Shown: positions 63,446-64,000 of the stretch, piece by piece
Numbering within the stretch: position 1 is the stretch's first letter
Layout: the number at the start of each line of letters is the position of its first letter
From: Afipia massiliensis
Lineage (GTDB): Bacteria; Pseudomonadota; Alphaproteobacteria; Rhizobiales; Xanthobacteraceae
NCBI RefSeq assembly: GCF_001006325.2
Contig: NZ_LBIA02000001.1
Location: forward strand, 2,853,501-2,917,500
Reading direction: 5' to 3'
DNA: 64,000 nucleotides
Program-made: the position numbers and the translations under genes
Notes under the pieces: generated by a model
Databases searched by the model: none
The model's input: only the letters and a program-made list of their open reading frames with translations
Told to the model about the DNA's origin: nothing

Positions 63446-64000
63446 CCCCAGAGGCCGGCGTCTGGCGGGTAGACCGTGCTGCCGTCGTAGCGCAGGCCGT
63501 TGTCGCGGTCCCTGGCCAGCAGCAATGGCCCGTCGAGGTCGACCACGCGCGCACCCTGCGCGATCATCATGGCGGGGGCCATGGCCAGCGAGGTAGCGAC
63601 CATGCAGCCGACCATCAGGTCAAATTCCAGCGTCCGCGCTGCTTCGGCCATCGCCAGCGCCTCCGTGAGGCCGCCGGTCTTGTCGAGCTTGATGTTGATA
63701 GCGTCGTAGCGCTCGCGCAGGCCTCCCAGCGACGCGCGGTCGTGCACGCTTTCGTCGGCGCAGACGGACACGGGCCGCTTGATGCGCGCCAGGGCCTCAT
63801 CCTGACCCGCGGGCAGGGGCTGTTCGATCATGGTCACCCCGGCATCGGCGCAGGCCGCCAGATGCCGCTCCAGATCGGCCTCGGTCCAGGCCTCGTTGGC
63901 GTCGACGATCAGCTCGCTGGCCGGGGCAGCCTTGCGGACCGCCGCGATCCGGGCCTCGTCGCCGTCGCCGCCAAGCTTGATCTTGAGCAGCGGGCGATGG
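63442..64000 (-). CDS. Dipeptide epimerase, enolase superfamily (5' end outside window)
   Basis: The C-terminal 185 residues of an L-Ala-D/L-Glu epimerase-type enzyme, which recycles or alters murein dipeptides. Reading from the window edge, the catalytic KxK (LKIKLGG), metal ligands in DANEAW, EQPL and DES, and the second catalytic Lys in INIKLDKTGGL are all in order, and GCMVATSLA follows. The gene continues beyond position 64000. Other muconate-lactonising relatives are possible. Confidence 0.87.
   Translation of the reverse strand, partial: HRPLLKIKLGGDGDEARIAAVRKAAPASELIVDANEAWTEADLERHLAACADAGVTMIEQPLPAGQDEALARIKRPVSVCADESVHDRASLGGLRERYDAINIKLDKTGGLTEALAMAEAARTLEFDLMVGCMVATSLAMAPAMMIAQGARVVDLDGPLLLARDRDNGLRYDGSTVYPPDAGLWG

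Noticed and set aside
1-64000. CRISPR array, tRNA, rRNA, phage or insertion-sequence genes
   Set aside because: No regularly spaced direct repeats, no cloverleaf-like sequence noticed and no transposase or integrase motif in any reading frame examined by eye.

Overview
The window reads as chromosomal DNA of an alphaproteobacterium of the Bradyrhizobium/Nitrobacter/Rhodopseudomonas/Afipia group (Nitrobacteraceae). The grounds are the high-GC codon use of most genes, the heptose and lipid A gene content, a bacteriochlorophyll-free set of rhizobial-type enzymes (PmtA-like methyltransferase, LpsL-like epimerase), and dispersed palindromes such as the GTCGTCCCCGCGAA-type repeat that are familiar from that family. 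Species assignment is inference. No transposase, phage gene, rRNA, tRNA or CRISPR array was recognised.

Layout. 0-7.8 kb: an esterase, a HAMP-adenylate cyclase, a divergent arsenic cluster (arsR, arsC, aquaglyceroporin), a 1.1 kb non-coding stretch filled with dispersed repeats, an amidase, and a fumarylacetoacetate hydrolase-family enzyme. 7.8-10.7 kb: an MsbA-like ABC exporter and galE. 11-18.3 kb: an LPS core block: heptosyltransferases (waaC, waaF), the complete ADP-heptose pathway (gmhA, hldE, gmhB, hldD) and an O-antigen ligase/polymerase. 18.3-21.2 kb: a membrane nucleotide-sugar 4,6-dehydratase and a WecA-type initiating sugar-phosphate transferase.

21.9-41 kb: a glycan assembly cluster that is visibly more AT-rich than its flanks. 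It begins with a winged-helix regulator that has a Rossmann-like tail and a NusG/RfaH paralog. These are preceded by two matched inverted-repeat operators and followed by an ops-like sequence. Then come a UDP-xylose synthase, seven GT4 glycosyltransferases counted with the divergent one at the left edge, an acetyltransferase, four methyltransferases (two FkbM-type), a sugar aminotransferase, a putative flippase, an AsnB-type amidotransferase and a methyltransferase-GT2 fusion. Many neighbours overlap by ATGA/GTGA, so much of it is probably translationally coupled. 41-48.3 kb: an AglD-like membrane protein and precursor genes: TviB/WbpA-like dehydrogenase, UDP-glucuronate 4-epimerase, manC, and a 3-dehydrogenase/aminotransferase pair that fits GnnA/GnnB (2,3-diaminoglucose lipid A).

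48.5-64 kb: murJ, an orphan form II CoxL-like molybdenum hydroxylase with two c-type cytochromes nearby, a CHRD protein, a DMT transporter, a stand-alone Lrp/AsnC effector domain, thiD, a membrane-lipid block (PmtA-like methyltransferase, LpxH-like phosphatase, GT4), a threonine dehydratase-like enzyme, a conserved hypothetical, an MFS carrier, and the C-terminal part of a dipeptide epimerase cut by the window edge.

The most unusual signals are non-coding. First, three copies of a two-hairpin element share a fixed architecture: about 75 nt, a 12 nt AT-rich spacer, about 76 nt, CTAG-type ends, and a TTT bulge in mirror positions, with divergent stem sequences. One copy supplies the stop codon of murJ. 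Second, the regulator/antiterminator module of the glycan cluster has tandem operators over its promoter and an ops-like site downstream.
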